This document shows positions 1-7,076 of a stretch of DNA of 38,079 bases, in pieces. The stretch is from Kineosporiaceae bacterium (GTDB lineage: Bacteria > Actinomycetota > Actinomycetes > Actinomycetales > Kineosporiaceae). The notes under the pieces are model-generated. The model was not told the origin of the DNA and searched no databases. It was given only the letters and a program-made list of their open reading frames with translations. The stretch's first letter is position 1. Each line of letters starts with the position of its first letter. The stretch lies in assembly GCA_016794595.1 (NCBI GenBank), contig JAEUJN010000070.1:1-38079 (forward strand). The letters run 5' to 3'. The position numbers and the translations under genes are program-made.

Positions 1-401
1 GGCTGTTTGCGGACGAAGCGGACCCACAGGGCAATCAACATCGGTGCGGTGAACTCGATCAACAGGGTGATGCTCACCGGCATCCGGGCGATCGCGACGT
101 AGTACAGCCACTGCACCAGGGCGAGTCCGATGATCCCGTAGGCCAGGACGAAGCCAAACTCGCGCCGTCCGATGCGCATCGATCCGCGCGCACGGGCCGT
201 GGCCGCTGCGGCGAGGATCACCGAGGCCAGCAGGCAGCGCACCTCGACCAGGTGCAGGGCCGACATCGAGTGGGTGAGCACCAGCTTGCTGACGCTGCCG
301 TTGACCGAGAACAGGATCGCCGCCGTCAGCACGTAGCCCACCCCGATCAGCGGGTGTCGCCGGATCCGGCGGGCGGATGCCGACCCGAGGGGTGTCCTCA
401 C
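1..401 (-). CDS. EamA/DMT-family transporter, N-terminal part (cut by window edge)
   Basis: Reading from a GTG at 401 leftward gives 133 residues that run off the window start. After a basic N-terminus (SARRIRRHP) come hydrophobic helices, and the pattern VEVRCLLASVILA ... GIIGLALVQWLYYVAIARMP ... LLIEFTAPMLIALWV is typical of the first EamA repeat of drug/metabolite transporters, inner-membrane proteins of about 10 helices that export amino acids or metabolites. Substrate cannot be told. It is transcribed away from the small gene at 508, and the roughly 100-bp gap holds a perfect 15-bp dyad about 20 nt upstream of this start. The C-terminal repeat lies outside the window. Confidence 0.85.
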   Translation of the reverse strand, partial: MRTPLGSASARRIRRHPLIGVGYVLTAAILFSVNGSVSKLVLTHSMSALHLVEVRCLLASVILAAAATARARGSMRIGRREFGFVLAYGIIGLALVQWLYYVAIARMPVSITLLIEFTAPMLIALWVRFVRKQ

Positions 402-420
402 GGGACGACCGAATCCCGGT

Positions 421-435
421 ATTCATCGGATGAAT
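421..435. repeat. Perfect 15-bp dyad in the divergent gap
   Basis: ATTCATC-G-GATGAAT is a perfect inverted repeat with 7-bp arms and one central base. It lies between the GTG of the EamA gene at 401 and the ATG at 508, in a locally AT-richer stretch, so it could be an operator or part of the promoter of the exporter. A second, wider-spaced pair (GGTAACC at 449-455 and GGTTACC at 493-499) is in the same gap. No regulator gene is next to it inside the window, so the binding protein is unknown. Confidence 0.4.
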
Positions 436-507
436 TCACGTCGGTCAGGGTAACCGCCTCGTTCTCATCCACAGCGCACTCCCAGGATCAGTGGTTACCG
501 TGCTGCG

Positions 508-921
508 ATGGACGAGGATCGCGCCCACCGGGTCGTCGCTGCCCTGCGCAGCCGCGGCGTCCTGGCTCAGGTCGAACGCGCCGGGGTCTACCAGTTCGGG
601 GTGCGGGTCCGGCTGGACGGCGACCGGGTGGCCATCTGGGACACCGACGGCACCGCCTCCCTGGAGGCGCAGGTCATGCGCAACGGGGTGCTGGTCAACT
701 TCGTGCCCTCGATCCCCGGCTCCGAGCACTTCACCGAGGAGCAGGTGGTGAGTGCCATCGCCGCCGCCGACTACGACACCCCGGTGGTCACCCGGCCGGC
801 CACCCCGAGACCACCCGGGGGCCCGCCTCCACCGGCCGGGCAGGCCCGACCGGCCGGTCAGGGTGTCTCGGGCGCGTCCACCTCACAGAAGGGCCTCTTG
901 CGACGGCTGCTCGGCATGTGA
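508..921 (+). CDS. Hypothetical protein with Pro-rich tail
   Basis: A 137-residue protein starting with ATG at 508. Residues 1-95 look like a compact alpha/beta domain (MDEDRAHRVVAALRSRGVLA, then alternating strands and WDTDGTASLEAQVMRNG). Residues about 95-125 are rich in Pro, Gly and Ala, and the end is a basic amphipathic segment KGLLRRLLGM. No signal peptide, membrane helix or known catalytic motif is visible. It ends 13 bp before the metallo-hydrolase gene on the same strand, so the two are probably co-transcribed. I do not recognise the family. Codon bias fits a real gene and the antisense frames look like shadows. Confidence 0.65.
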   Translation: MDEDRAHRVVAALRSRGVLAQVERAGVYQFGVRVRLDGDRVAIWDTDGTASLEAQVMRNGVLVNFVPSIPGSEHFTEEQVVSAIAAADYDTPVVTRPATPRPPGGPPPPAGQARPAGQGVSGASTSQKGLLRRLLGM

Positions 922-934
922 GTACGGTCGGGGA

Positions 935-1588
935 ATGCGCCTGACCCACTTCGGCCACTCCTGCCTGCTGGTCGAGATCGCCGACCGTCGCCTGCTGATC
1001 GACCCGGGCGCGTTCTCGGCCGGGTTCGAGGACCTCACCGGGCTGGACGCCGTCCTGGTCACCCACCAGCACGCCGACCACCTCGACCTCGACCGGCTGC
1101 CCGGACTGCTCTCGGCCAACCCTGGCGCCCTGGTGGCGGCCGATCCGCAGACCGCGCAGCTCCTGCGCGAACGCGGCCTGGACGCCGTGGCGCTGGTCCA
1201 GGGGACCGACCTCACCGTGGGCGAGGTGACCGTCAGCCCTCGCGGTGACCAGCACGCGTTCAACCACTCCTGGATGCCCACGGTCGCCAACGTGGGCGTG
1301 CGGCTGGCTGCGGACGGCGAACCCGTGCTGTTCCACCCCGGTGACGCCTATGACGCCGACCCCGGCGAGGTGGACGTCCTCGCCGTCCCGGTGAACGCCC
1401 CCTGGACGGCGGTGCGCGACACCCTCGACTTCGTCCGCCGGGTCGCGCCGTCCTCGTTCGTGCCGATCCATGACGGGTTGCTCTCACCGACGGGCCGGGG
1501 TCTCTACCTCATGCACGTCGGCCAGTTCGGCGGCGATGCCCTGACCCTGCACGACCTGGCCGGTCAGGGGGCCGTCGCGCTGTCGTGA
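935..1588 (+). CDS. Metallo-beta-lactamase-fold hydrolase (UlaG/UPF0173-like)
   Basis: 217 residues. The ATG at 935 is chosen because the fold begins directly (MRLTHFGHSCLLVEI). The zinc motif HxHxDH reads HQHADH at about residues 44-49, followed by later ligand candidates in RGDQHAFNH, FHPGDAYDAD and VPIHDG. The N-terminal THFGHSCLLVE and LLIDPG are typical of the UlaG/UPF0173 branch of cytoplasmic metal-dependent hydrolases. The substrate is not predictable; family members hydrolyse lactones or phosphoester and phospholipid-type substrates. It follows the 508 gene with a 13-bp gap, and the next gene (MFS transporter) starts about 43 bp after its end. Confidence 0.85.
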   Translation: MRLTHFGHSCLLVEIADRRLLIDPGAFSAGFEDLTGLDAVLVTHQHADHLDLDRLPGLLSANPGALVAADPQTAQLLRERGLDAVALVQGTDLTVGEVTVSPRGDQHAFNHSWMPTVANVGVRLAADGEPVLFHPGDAYDADPGEVDVLAVPVNAPWTAVRDTLDFVRRVAPSSFVPIHDGLLSPTGRGLYLMHVGQFGGDALTLHDLAGQGAVALS

Positions 1589-1631
1589 CCTGGGTCGTGA
1601 CCGATCGGACGACGCCGGGCTCGCGATCCCG

Positions 1632-2819
1632 GTGAGCGCGCAGCGATTGCACCGGGACGCCGTCACCCTCACCGTTTACCTGGCGTTGGGGGGGTGGGCG
1701 TGGTTCCTGTACGGCTTCGGGGCGATGGTGCCGCTGCTGGTCGACGAGCAGGGCATCAGCCGCAGCGTGGGCGGGCTGCACCTGACCGCGCAGGCGGCCG
1801 GCGCCCTGATCGCCGGGCTGGTGGTGACCGGCATCGTGCGCCGGTGGAACCGTCGCGGCACCGTCCAGCTCGCCGGTGGGCTGATCCTGCTCGGGGCGGG
1901 CCTGTTGCTGGCCGGCCGACCGACCGTGCTCACCCTGACCGCCCTGCTGGTGCTGGGCACAGGTGGCTCCCTGGCGATCATCTGCATCAACCCGATGGTG
2001 ATGGAGCACCACGGCCGGCACGGCCCGGCGGTGCTGACCGAGGCCAACGCGGTCGCCGCCGGGGTGGGTCTGATCGCGCCCCTGGCGGTCGGGGCGGGCG
2101 TGCGAGCCGGGTGGGGATGGCGTCCGGCCCTGGCCGTGACCGCGGTGCTGATCGGCTGGGTGGTGCTGCGCCTGGCGGGTCGCTGGGGAGGGGTGCCGCG
2201 CCCGGTCCCGGCGGTGGACTCGGGGTTGCCGCCCCGGGGCAGTGCCAGCCGCCCGTTGCCCGCGGCCATCTGGCCGCTGATGGTCCTGGTGGTGGTGTGC
2301 ATCGGCGTGGAGTTCTGCCTGACCACCTGGACCACGGAACTGCTGCGCGGCCAGGTCGGGATGAGCGACTCGGCGGCCGCTACCGGGGTGTCGGCGCTGG
2401 TGGGGGGGATGGCGGCCGGACGGGTGGTGATCTCGCGACTGGCGCGGCGGTGGACGCCACGGGTCCTGCTGGCGGCCTCGATCGCCGTGGCCGCGGTGGG
2501 GTGGCTCGGCCTGTGGACCGCGCAGGACCCGGCCATCGCGTTGGGGTGGCTCGTGGTCACCGGGGTCGGGGTCGGCGGGCACTTCCCGCTCGGCCTGGCG
2601 CTGGTGATGAGCGCGGCCCGCGGCCAGCAGGACAGGGCCTCCGGGCGGATGTCGATCGGGGTCGCACTCGGTGTCGGCCTGGCACCGTTCGCGCTCGGGG
2701 CCCTGTCGGACGCCACGAGCGTGCACACGGCCTTCCTGATCGTCCCGGCCCTGCTCGCGATCGCCGCCGCGATCCTCGTCGCGAGCTCCCCCGTGAGTGC
2801 GGTCACTTCCGACCCCTGA
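1632..2819 (+). CDS. MFS transporter (CynX/NimT-like)
   Basis: 395 residues from a GTG at 1632, with about 12 hydrophobic segments in two halves separated by a polar loop around residues 185-210 (RGSASRPLPAAIW). The first helix (LTVYLALGGWAWFLYGFGAMVPLL) and the loop motif between helices 2 and 3 (RRWNRRG) and its repeat in the second half (RLARRW) fit the major facilitator superfamily, nearest in feel to the CynX/NimT cyanate/nitroimidazole branch. Inner-membrane proton-coupled transport is the family role; the substrate is unknown. No clear ribosome site precedes the start, so a start slightly downstream is possible. The next gene begins about 108 bp later. Confidence 0.85.
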   Translation: MSAQRLHRDAVTLTVYLALGGWAWFLYGFGAMVPLLVDEQGISRSVGGLHLTAQAAGALIAGLVVTGIVRRWNRRGTVQLAGGLILLGAGLLLAGRPTVLTLTALLVLGTGGSLAIICINPMVMEHHGRHGPAVLTEANAVAAGVGLIAPLAVGAGVRAGWGWRPALAVTAVLIGWVVLRLAGRWGGVPRPVPAVDSGLPPRGSASRPLPAAIWPLMVLVVVCIGVEFCLTTWTTELLRGQVGMSDSAAATGVSALVGGMAAGRVVISRLARRWTPRVLLAASIAVAAVGWLGLWTAQDPAIALGWLVVTGVGVGGHFPLGLALVMSAARGQQDRASGRMSIGVALGVGLAPFALGALSDATSVHTAFLIVPALLAIAAAILVASSPVSAVTSDP

Positions 2820-2927
2820 CAACGCTGTCATGTGGGCGGAACTGACCGCACTCGGGACGTCATTTCTCCCGCGACGCGCCCGGGCCTCCTGACCGATCTG
2901 TCCGACGTGCCGGGTTACGGTCGAATG

Positions 2928-4202
2928 ATGAAGGTGGCCGTCCCTGCCGAGAGCATGCCGGGGGAGCGCCGGGTGGCCGTGATGCCCGAGCTCGTCCCCT
3001 CCCTGACCCGCGCGGGGCTCGAGGTCGTCGTCCAGTCGGGCGCCGGCCGGCGATGCCTCGTCCCCGACGCGGCCTATCGCGACGCCGGCGCCGAGGTGGT
3101 GCCCGGGATCGCGGCGTCCGAGGTCGACGTCCTGCTGCACGTGCGCCCGCTGCACCCGCGGGTGATCACCCGCCTCGGGCCCGGGGCGATCACCATCGGG
3201 TGCTGCGCGCCGGCGTCGGAGACCGCCTCGATCGAGGCCCTGGCCCAGGCCAGGATCACCTCCTTCGCCGTGGAGCTGGTGCCGACCCCTGTCGCCGATC
3301 GAGGCGATCGCACCGATCGGGAGGTCGCGGACGCCCTGGACGCCCAGGGCACCGTGACCGGGTATCGGGCGGTGCTCGAGGGCGCGCTGCGGCTACCGCG
3401 GGCGTTGTCGCTGTCGATGACCCGCTCGGGCGGGACGCCATCCGCCTCGGTGCTGGTGCTGGGTGCCGGTACCGCGGGTCTGACCGCGATCGCGACCGCG
3501 CACCGGCTGGGCGCTGCCGTGCACGCCTACGACGTGCGGCCCGGGTGGGCCGAGGCCGTGACGTCGGTGGGCGGGATGCCGGTTGACCTGGGCGAGGGGT
3601 TCGAGGCCGCCGGCTGGCAGCTGGAGGACCCGCGTCGTCCGGGCCTGGTCCGCCGCCGGCTGGAGGCGCTGGCCGCGCATGTCACCAGTGCGGACCTGGT
3701 GATCACGGCGGTCGCCGGTGGCGGCGGGAAGCCGCCGCCGCGGCTGGTCACCCAGGCCACGCTGGCCGCGATGCGGCCCGGATCGGTGGTGGTCGACCTG
3801 GTGGCCGAGGCCGGCGGCAACGTCGCAGGCTCGGTGCCCGGTGAGGACGTCGTGGTGCCGATCCGCGAGGCAGCGGCCGGCGTGGTGGTGACCGGCCTGC
3901 GGGACGCCGCCTCCGCGCTCCCCGCGGAGGCCTCCCGCGCCTACTCCGAGGGTGTGGTCGACCTGCTGCTGTCGATGACCCACGCCGGGGTGGTGTCGCC
4001 GGACTTCTCCCGGGACATGGTGCGCGCGGCCTGCCTGACGCATGCCGGGGGGATCGCCCATCGCCCGACGGCCGATCGTCTGGGCGCGCCGGCCTCAGCG
4101 CTGCCTCGTGAACCGATGGCCCACCGCTGGCCGGCGGGTTCGGGTCGACCCCGGCGGACGACCGCGCCGGCGACCGCGACCGCCGGGGGAGGTGGCGCAT
4201 GA
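2928..4202 (+). CDS. pntA: NAD(P) transhydrogenase alpha-subunit-like protein (domain I)
   Basis: 424 residues, start MKVAVPAES (the preceding ATG at 2925 is equally possible). It follows the AlaDH/PNT fold: N-terminal MPGERRVAVMPELV and VQSGAG, then a Rossmann domain with VLVLGAGTAGLTAI at about residues 174-187 and an acidic strand end (YDVRP, NAD-type), and RPGSVVVDLVAEAGGNV. In transhydrogenase this domain binds NAD(H) and hands hydride to domain III. The RQD loop before TGYRA reads TDREVADALDAQG, so by eye the usual Gln is Glu. The C-terminus is a Pro/Ala/Gly tail with no membrane helix. The stop overlaps the next start (ATGA at 4199), so the two are translationally coupled. See the finding on the missing membrane domain. 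Confidence 0.8.
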   Translation: MKVAVPAESMPGERRVAVMPELVPSLTRAGLEVVVQSGAGRRCLVPDAAYRDAGAEVVPGIAASEVDVLLHVRPLHPRVITRLGPGAITIGCCAPASETASIEALAQARITSFAVELVPTPVADRGDRTDREVADALDAQGTVTGYRAVLEGALRLPRALSLSMTRSGGTPSASVLVLGAGTAGLTAIATAHRLGAAVHAYDVRPGWAEAVTSVGGMPVDLGEGFEAAGWQLEDPRRPGLVRRRLEALAAHVTSADLVITAVAGGGGKPPPRLVTQATLAAMRPGSVVVDLVAEAGGNVAGSVPGEDVVVPIREAAAGVVVTGLRDAASALPAEASRAYSEGVVDLLLSMTHAGVVSPDFSRDMVRAACLTHAGGIAHRPTADRLGAPASALPREPMAHRWPAGSGRPRRTTAPATATAGGGGA

Positions 4203-5209
4203 CCGCCATCGTCGCCGTGGCCCTGGGACTGCTGGCCGTCGCCGTGGTCCTGGCGCCGGACCGGATCTGGGCCCGACTCGTGCGCCTGCCGGCCGGGGCC
4301 GGGCCGGCGATCGCCGTGGCCGGGTGGGCGCTGGCCCTGGCCGGAGCGCTGCGCGAGGCCCCCCTCCTGGTCGCGGCCGGAGCCGCGGCCTGCATGGCGG
4401 GGGCGATCGCGACCCGAGCCGCCGGCGACCTGGCGCTCCGGCTGGTGGCGGGAGCGTGGTCGCGGCGGCGGGCGGGCACCCAGCCCACTGCCGGCCATCC
4501 ACCGGACGCCGCAGCTCCGGTCGCGGCACCGGAGGGCGCTCGACCGGACGGCGTTCGACCGGACGGCGTTCGACCGGACGGCGTTCGGCCGGGCGCCGTT
4601 CGACCCCTCCGGGCCGCCCGGGACGAATCCGCCGACCGATCGGCTCCGCCCGCCCACGCCACGCATCCGATCGAGCCTGCGGCGGTCGCGCACCTGCTTG
4701 CCGAGGCCCGGCGGGTGGTCGTCATCCCCGGGCACGGGCTGGCCGTCGCGCAGGCGCAGCACACCCTGGCCCGGATCTCACACCTGGTGCAGCAGCGGGG
4801 GATCGAGGTGCTGTTCGCCGTCCACCCCGACGCCGGGCGGGTGCCGGGTCACCTGGCCCGCCTGCTGGCCGAGGCCGGTGTGCCGGACTCGCTGGTGCGA
4901 CGTCCCGAGATGGTCGGGGACGACCTCGCCCGGGCCGATCTGGCCCTGGTGGTCGGTGCCCGGGCGATTGTGGCTCCCACCGAGCCCCGTGGCGCGTCCG
5001 ACCGTGCGCCGGGGGTGGAGGCCGGCCGGGCGCGGCGGGTGGTCGTCGTGGACCGAGACCCGGGGCGGGACTGGTCCTTCGTCGCGGCTGCGGGCAGAGC
5101 GGCTGAACCGCCCCCCGAGGTCGCGGTGCTGGTCGGTGATGCCCAGGAGGAGCTCACCCGCGTGCTCGCGCATCTGGTGGCCTCCGAATCGCTCAGCGTG
5201 CGGAGCTGA
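4199..5209 (+). CDS. Transhydrogenase beta-like protein: three short helices, repeat linker, degenerate domain III
   Basis: 336 residues. Residues 1-75 hold about three hydrophobic segments (near 3-19, 36-51, 55-72). Residues about 85-155 are a Pro/Arg-rich linker with five-residue repeats RPDGV. From about 171 to the end the sequence follows PntB domain III: PGHGLAVAQAQHTLARI, HPDAGRVPGHLARLLAEAGVP, DLARADLALVVGA. Canonical PntB is about 460 residues with about nine membrane helices, and that block is absent. Where E. coli PntB has VIGANDTVNP this has VVGARAIVAP, and the K-R...GYAG NADP loop is replaced by DRDPGRDWSF. It therefore probably cannot act as an ordinary proton-pumping transhydrogenase. 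It ends 17 bp inside the convergent exporter gene. The domain III assignment is firm by eye; the function is open. Confidence 0.7.
   Translation: MTAIVAVALGLLAVAVVLAPDRIWARLVRLPAGAGPAIAVAGWALALAGALREAPLLVAAGAAACMAGAIATRAAGDLALRLVAGAWSRRRAGTQPTAGHPPDAAAPVAAPEGARPDGVRPDGVRPDGVRPGAVRPLRAARDESADRSAPPAHATHPIEPAAVAHLLAEARRVVVIPGHGLAVAQAQHTLARISHLVQQRGIEVLFAVHPDAGRVPGHLARLLAEAGVPDSLVRRPEMVGDDLARADLALVVGARAIVAPTEPRGASDRAPGVEAGRARRVVVVDRDPGRDWSFVAAAGRAAEPPPEVAVLVGDAQEELTRVLAHLVASESLSVRS
4541..4600 (+). repeat. Tandem 15-bp repeat coding for RPDGV
   Basis: CGACCGGACGGCGTT occurs three times exactly head to tail (4541-4555, 4556-4570, 4571-4585), followed by a fourth diverged copy CGGCCGGGCGCCGTT (4586-4600). 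It is in frame inside the beta-like transhydrogenase gene and codes for (RPDGV)3-RPGAV in the linker between the membrane part and domain III. In-frame unit length means copy-number change would keep the reading frame. Confidence 0.9.
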
Positions 5210-6074
5210 CCGTCACCACGTTCGCGGTCACGATGACGGCCATGCCGACCCACTCGTGCCAGGTGAGCAGCTCGCCCAGGATCACCATTCCGGCCACGGC
5301 GGCCAGCACCGGGTGGGCACTCATGGCGATCCCGAACACGCGCGGGGGAATGGTGCGCAGCACGATCAGGTCCAGGGCGTAGGGCACGGCCGAGGCCAGG
5401 GTGCCCGCCGCCACCGCGAAGCCCAGGGCCGCCGGGGTCAGGCGGCCCGAGACCGCCAGCACGACGAGCACCGGCAGGTAGCCGAGGGCCGAGATCGAGG
5501 TGGCGATCGCGGTCCCCTGCACGCCCGGGAGCCGGGCACCCACCAGCCGGTTCAGCAGGATGTAGGCGGCCCAGCACCCGGCGGCCAGCAGCCCGAGTCC
5601 CACCCCGAGGTAGTCGCTGGTCGGTCCGGGCAGGACCAGCACGTACACCCCGGCGCCGGCCGCCAGCGCGGTCAGCAGGTGGTGCGGCGTCCGCGACCCG
5701 GCGAGGGCGACGCCGAGGGGGCCGAGGAACTCCAGGGTGACGGCCAGGGCCAGGCCGATCCGGTCCACCGCCGCGTACAGGGACAGGTTCATCACCGCGA
5801 ACACCGCGGTCAGCAGCAGCGTCGGCCACCACTGGCCGAGGCGCAGCCGGCGGACGTCGGGCCGGGCGACGGCCAGCAGCACAGTCGCCGCGACCAGCTG
5901 CCGGACGGCGACCACGCCGGCCGGCCCGATCACCGGGAAGGCGTGGGCGCCCAGGGCGGCCCCGGTCTGGGTGCTGCTCGCCGCGGTCAGCATGAGCGCC
6001 AGGTCGCGGGGGCGGGTGGGCCGGGAGGATGCCGCGCTCGCGCCGAGGTCGAGGGGCTGCTCGGCGGTCACCAC
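5193..6074 (-). CDS. EamA-family exporter, RhtA-like
   Basis: 293 residues from ATG at 6074, with about ten hydrophobic helices in two EamA repeats. Characteristic stretches are PVIGPAGVVAVRQLVAA, LSLYAAVDRIGLALAVTLEF, LGPLGVAL, and in the second half GCWAAYILLNRLVG, ASAVPYALDLIVLRTIPP and SAHPVLAAVAGMVILGE. This matches the RhtA threonine/homoserine exporter branch of inner-membrane DMT proteins; the true substrate may be another amino acid or small metabolite. It is divergent from a LysR regulator with only 68 bp between the two starts, the usual arrangement for an exporter controlled by its own regulator. Its 3' end overlaps the end of the transhydrogenase-like gene by 17 bp, tail to tail. 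Confidence 0.88.
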   Translation of the reverse strand: MVTAEQPLDLGASAASSRPTRPRDLALMLTAASSTQTGAALGAHAFPVIGPAGVVAVRQLVAATVLLAVARPDVRRLRLGQWWPTLLLTAVFAVMNLSLYAAVDRIGLALAVTLEFLGPLGVALAGSRTPHHLLTALAAGAGVYVLVLPGPTSDYLGVGLGLLAAGCWAAYILLNRLVGARLPGVQGTAIATSISALGYLPVLVVLAVSGRLTPAALGFAVAAGTLASAVPYALDLIVLRTIPPRVFGIAMSAHPVLAAVAGMVILGELLTWHEWVGMAVIVTANVVTVSSAR

Positions 6075-6127
6075 GGCCCCAGTGTGCGGATCGCGCGGTC
6101 ATGCGGGAAATGCATGGTGTGCCAGCC

Positions 6128-6146
6128 CCATACGCTCTCCGTATGG
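6128..6146. promoter_or_regulatory. LysR-type operator dyad overlapping the regulator start
   Basis: CCATACG-CTCTC-CGTATGG is a perfect inverted repeat (7-bp arms, 5-bp spacer). Its core ATAC-N7-GTAT is a T-N11-A box of the kind LysR regulators bind. The right arm contains the ATG (6143) of the LysR gene, and the site lies 54 bp upstream of the divergent exporter start at 6074. Binding here would be expected to repress the regulator itself and could activate the exporter. Confidence 0.65.
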
Positions 6147-7006
6147 ACATCCGGCTGCGCCAGCTCCAGTCCCTGGTCGCGGTGGTCGACCAGGGCACGT
6201 TCACCGACGCGGCGATCGCCCTGGGCACCTCGCAGGCCTCGGTCTCGCGCAACGTCGCGGCGCTCGAGGGCGTGCTCGGCGTCCGGGTGCTGGTGCGCAG
6301 CCCGCGGCAGGTGACCCCGACCGTGGCCGGGGCGCGGGTGGTGAGGCACGCCCGCCGCGTGCTGGAGGAGGTCGAGGCGCTGGGCCGCTCCGCGCTGGCG
6401 GACGAGCGGCAGCTCCGCATCGGCTACTCCTGGGCCGCCCTCGGCCGGCACACCACTGCGGTGCAGAACCAGTGGGCGGCAACGTATCCCGGGGCCGAGC
6501 TGGTCTTCGTCCAGTCCCGTACCCGGACGGCGGGCCTGTCCGAGGGGCTGGCCGAGGTTGCCGTGCTGCGTCGGGAGGTGGCCGACGTCCGGATCGAGGA
6601 GGTACTGGTCGGGCACGAACGCCGGGTCGCCGCGCTGGCGGCCACCGACCCCCTGGCGCGCCGCCGCCGGTTGCACCTGGCCGATTTCGCGGGCCGCATC
6701 GTCGCGGTCGACACCCTGATCGGCACCACCCGCGAGGAACTCTGGGCCCCCGAGGCAGCCCCGGCCGGGATGCGGGCGGTGCAGGGGATCGACGAGTGGC
6801 TCACCCTGATCGCCTCCGGCCGGGCGATCGGGCTGACCGCGCAGGCCAGCGCCGTGCAGTACCCGCGCCTGGGGGTGGTCTACCGGCCCGTGGTCGACGC
6901 CGCGCCCGTGCCGGTCCGACTCGCCTGGCGGCGAGACGATCCCCCCGCCCGGCTGGCCGAACTGCAGCACGTCGTCCGCCGGGCCTACGCCGCTGTCGCC
7001 GGCTGA
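6143..7006 (+). CDS. LysR-family transcriptional regulator
   Basis: 287 residues. The start at MDIRLRQLQSLVAVV gives the standard LysR N-terminus; longer in-frame extensions lie in the intergenic region and are not needed. Winged helix at residues about 3-62 (GTFTDAAIALGTSQASVSRNVAALE, RVLVRSPRQVTPTVAGARVV), then a linker helix and a periplasmic-binding-like effector domain (RQLRIGYSWAALGRHTTAV, LSEGLAEVAVLR, GIDEWLTLIASGRAIGLTA). It is divergent from the RhtA-like exporter, and a T-N11-A dyad sits on its own start codon, so autoregulation and control of the exporter by an exported metabolite are likely. The effector is unknown. Confidence 0.9.
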   Translation: MDIRLRQLQSLVAVVDQGTFTDAAIALGTSQASVSRNVAALEGVLGVRVLVRSPRQVTPTVAGARVVRHARRVLEEVEALGRSALADERQLRIGYSWAALGRHTTAVQNQWAATYPGAELVFVQSRTRTAGLSEGLAEVAVLRREVADVRIEEVLVGHERRVAALAATDPLARRRRLHLADFAGRIVAVDTLIGTTREELWAPEAAPAGMRAVQGIDEWLTLIASGRAIGLTAQASAVQYPRLGVVYRPVVDAAPVPVRLAWRRDDPPARLAELQHVVRRAYAAVAG

Positions 7007-7076
7007 GTGCGGCCCGGTGGGGGTTGGGGCGGGCTGCGGGAGTGGGCCGGCGAGCGGTGAGGCAGGATGGTCGCCC

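Noticed and set aside
449-499. GGTAACC / GGTTACC inverted pair
   Set aside because: Arms are 7 bp but 37 bp apart, too weak to list as a site by itself.
1509-3155. 548-codon minus-strand frame
   Set aside because: Antisense to the MFS transporter; His/Gln/Arg-rich with no domain.
4541-4600. Short tandem repeats considered as CRISPR-like
   Set aside because: Units are contiguous without spacers and in coding frame.
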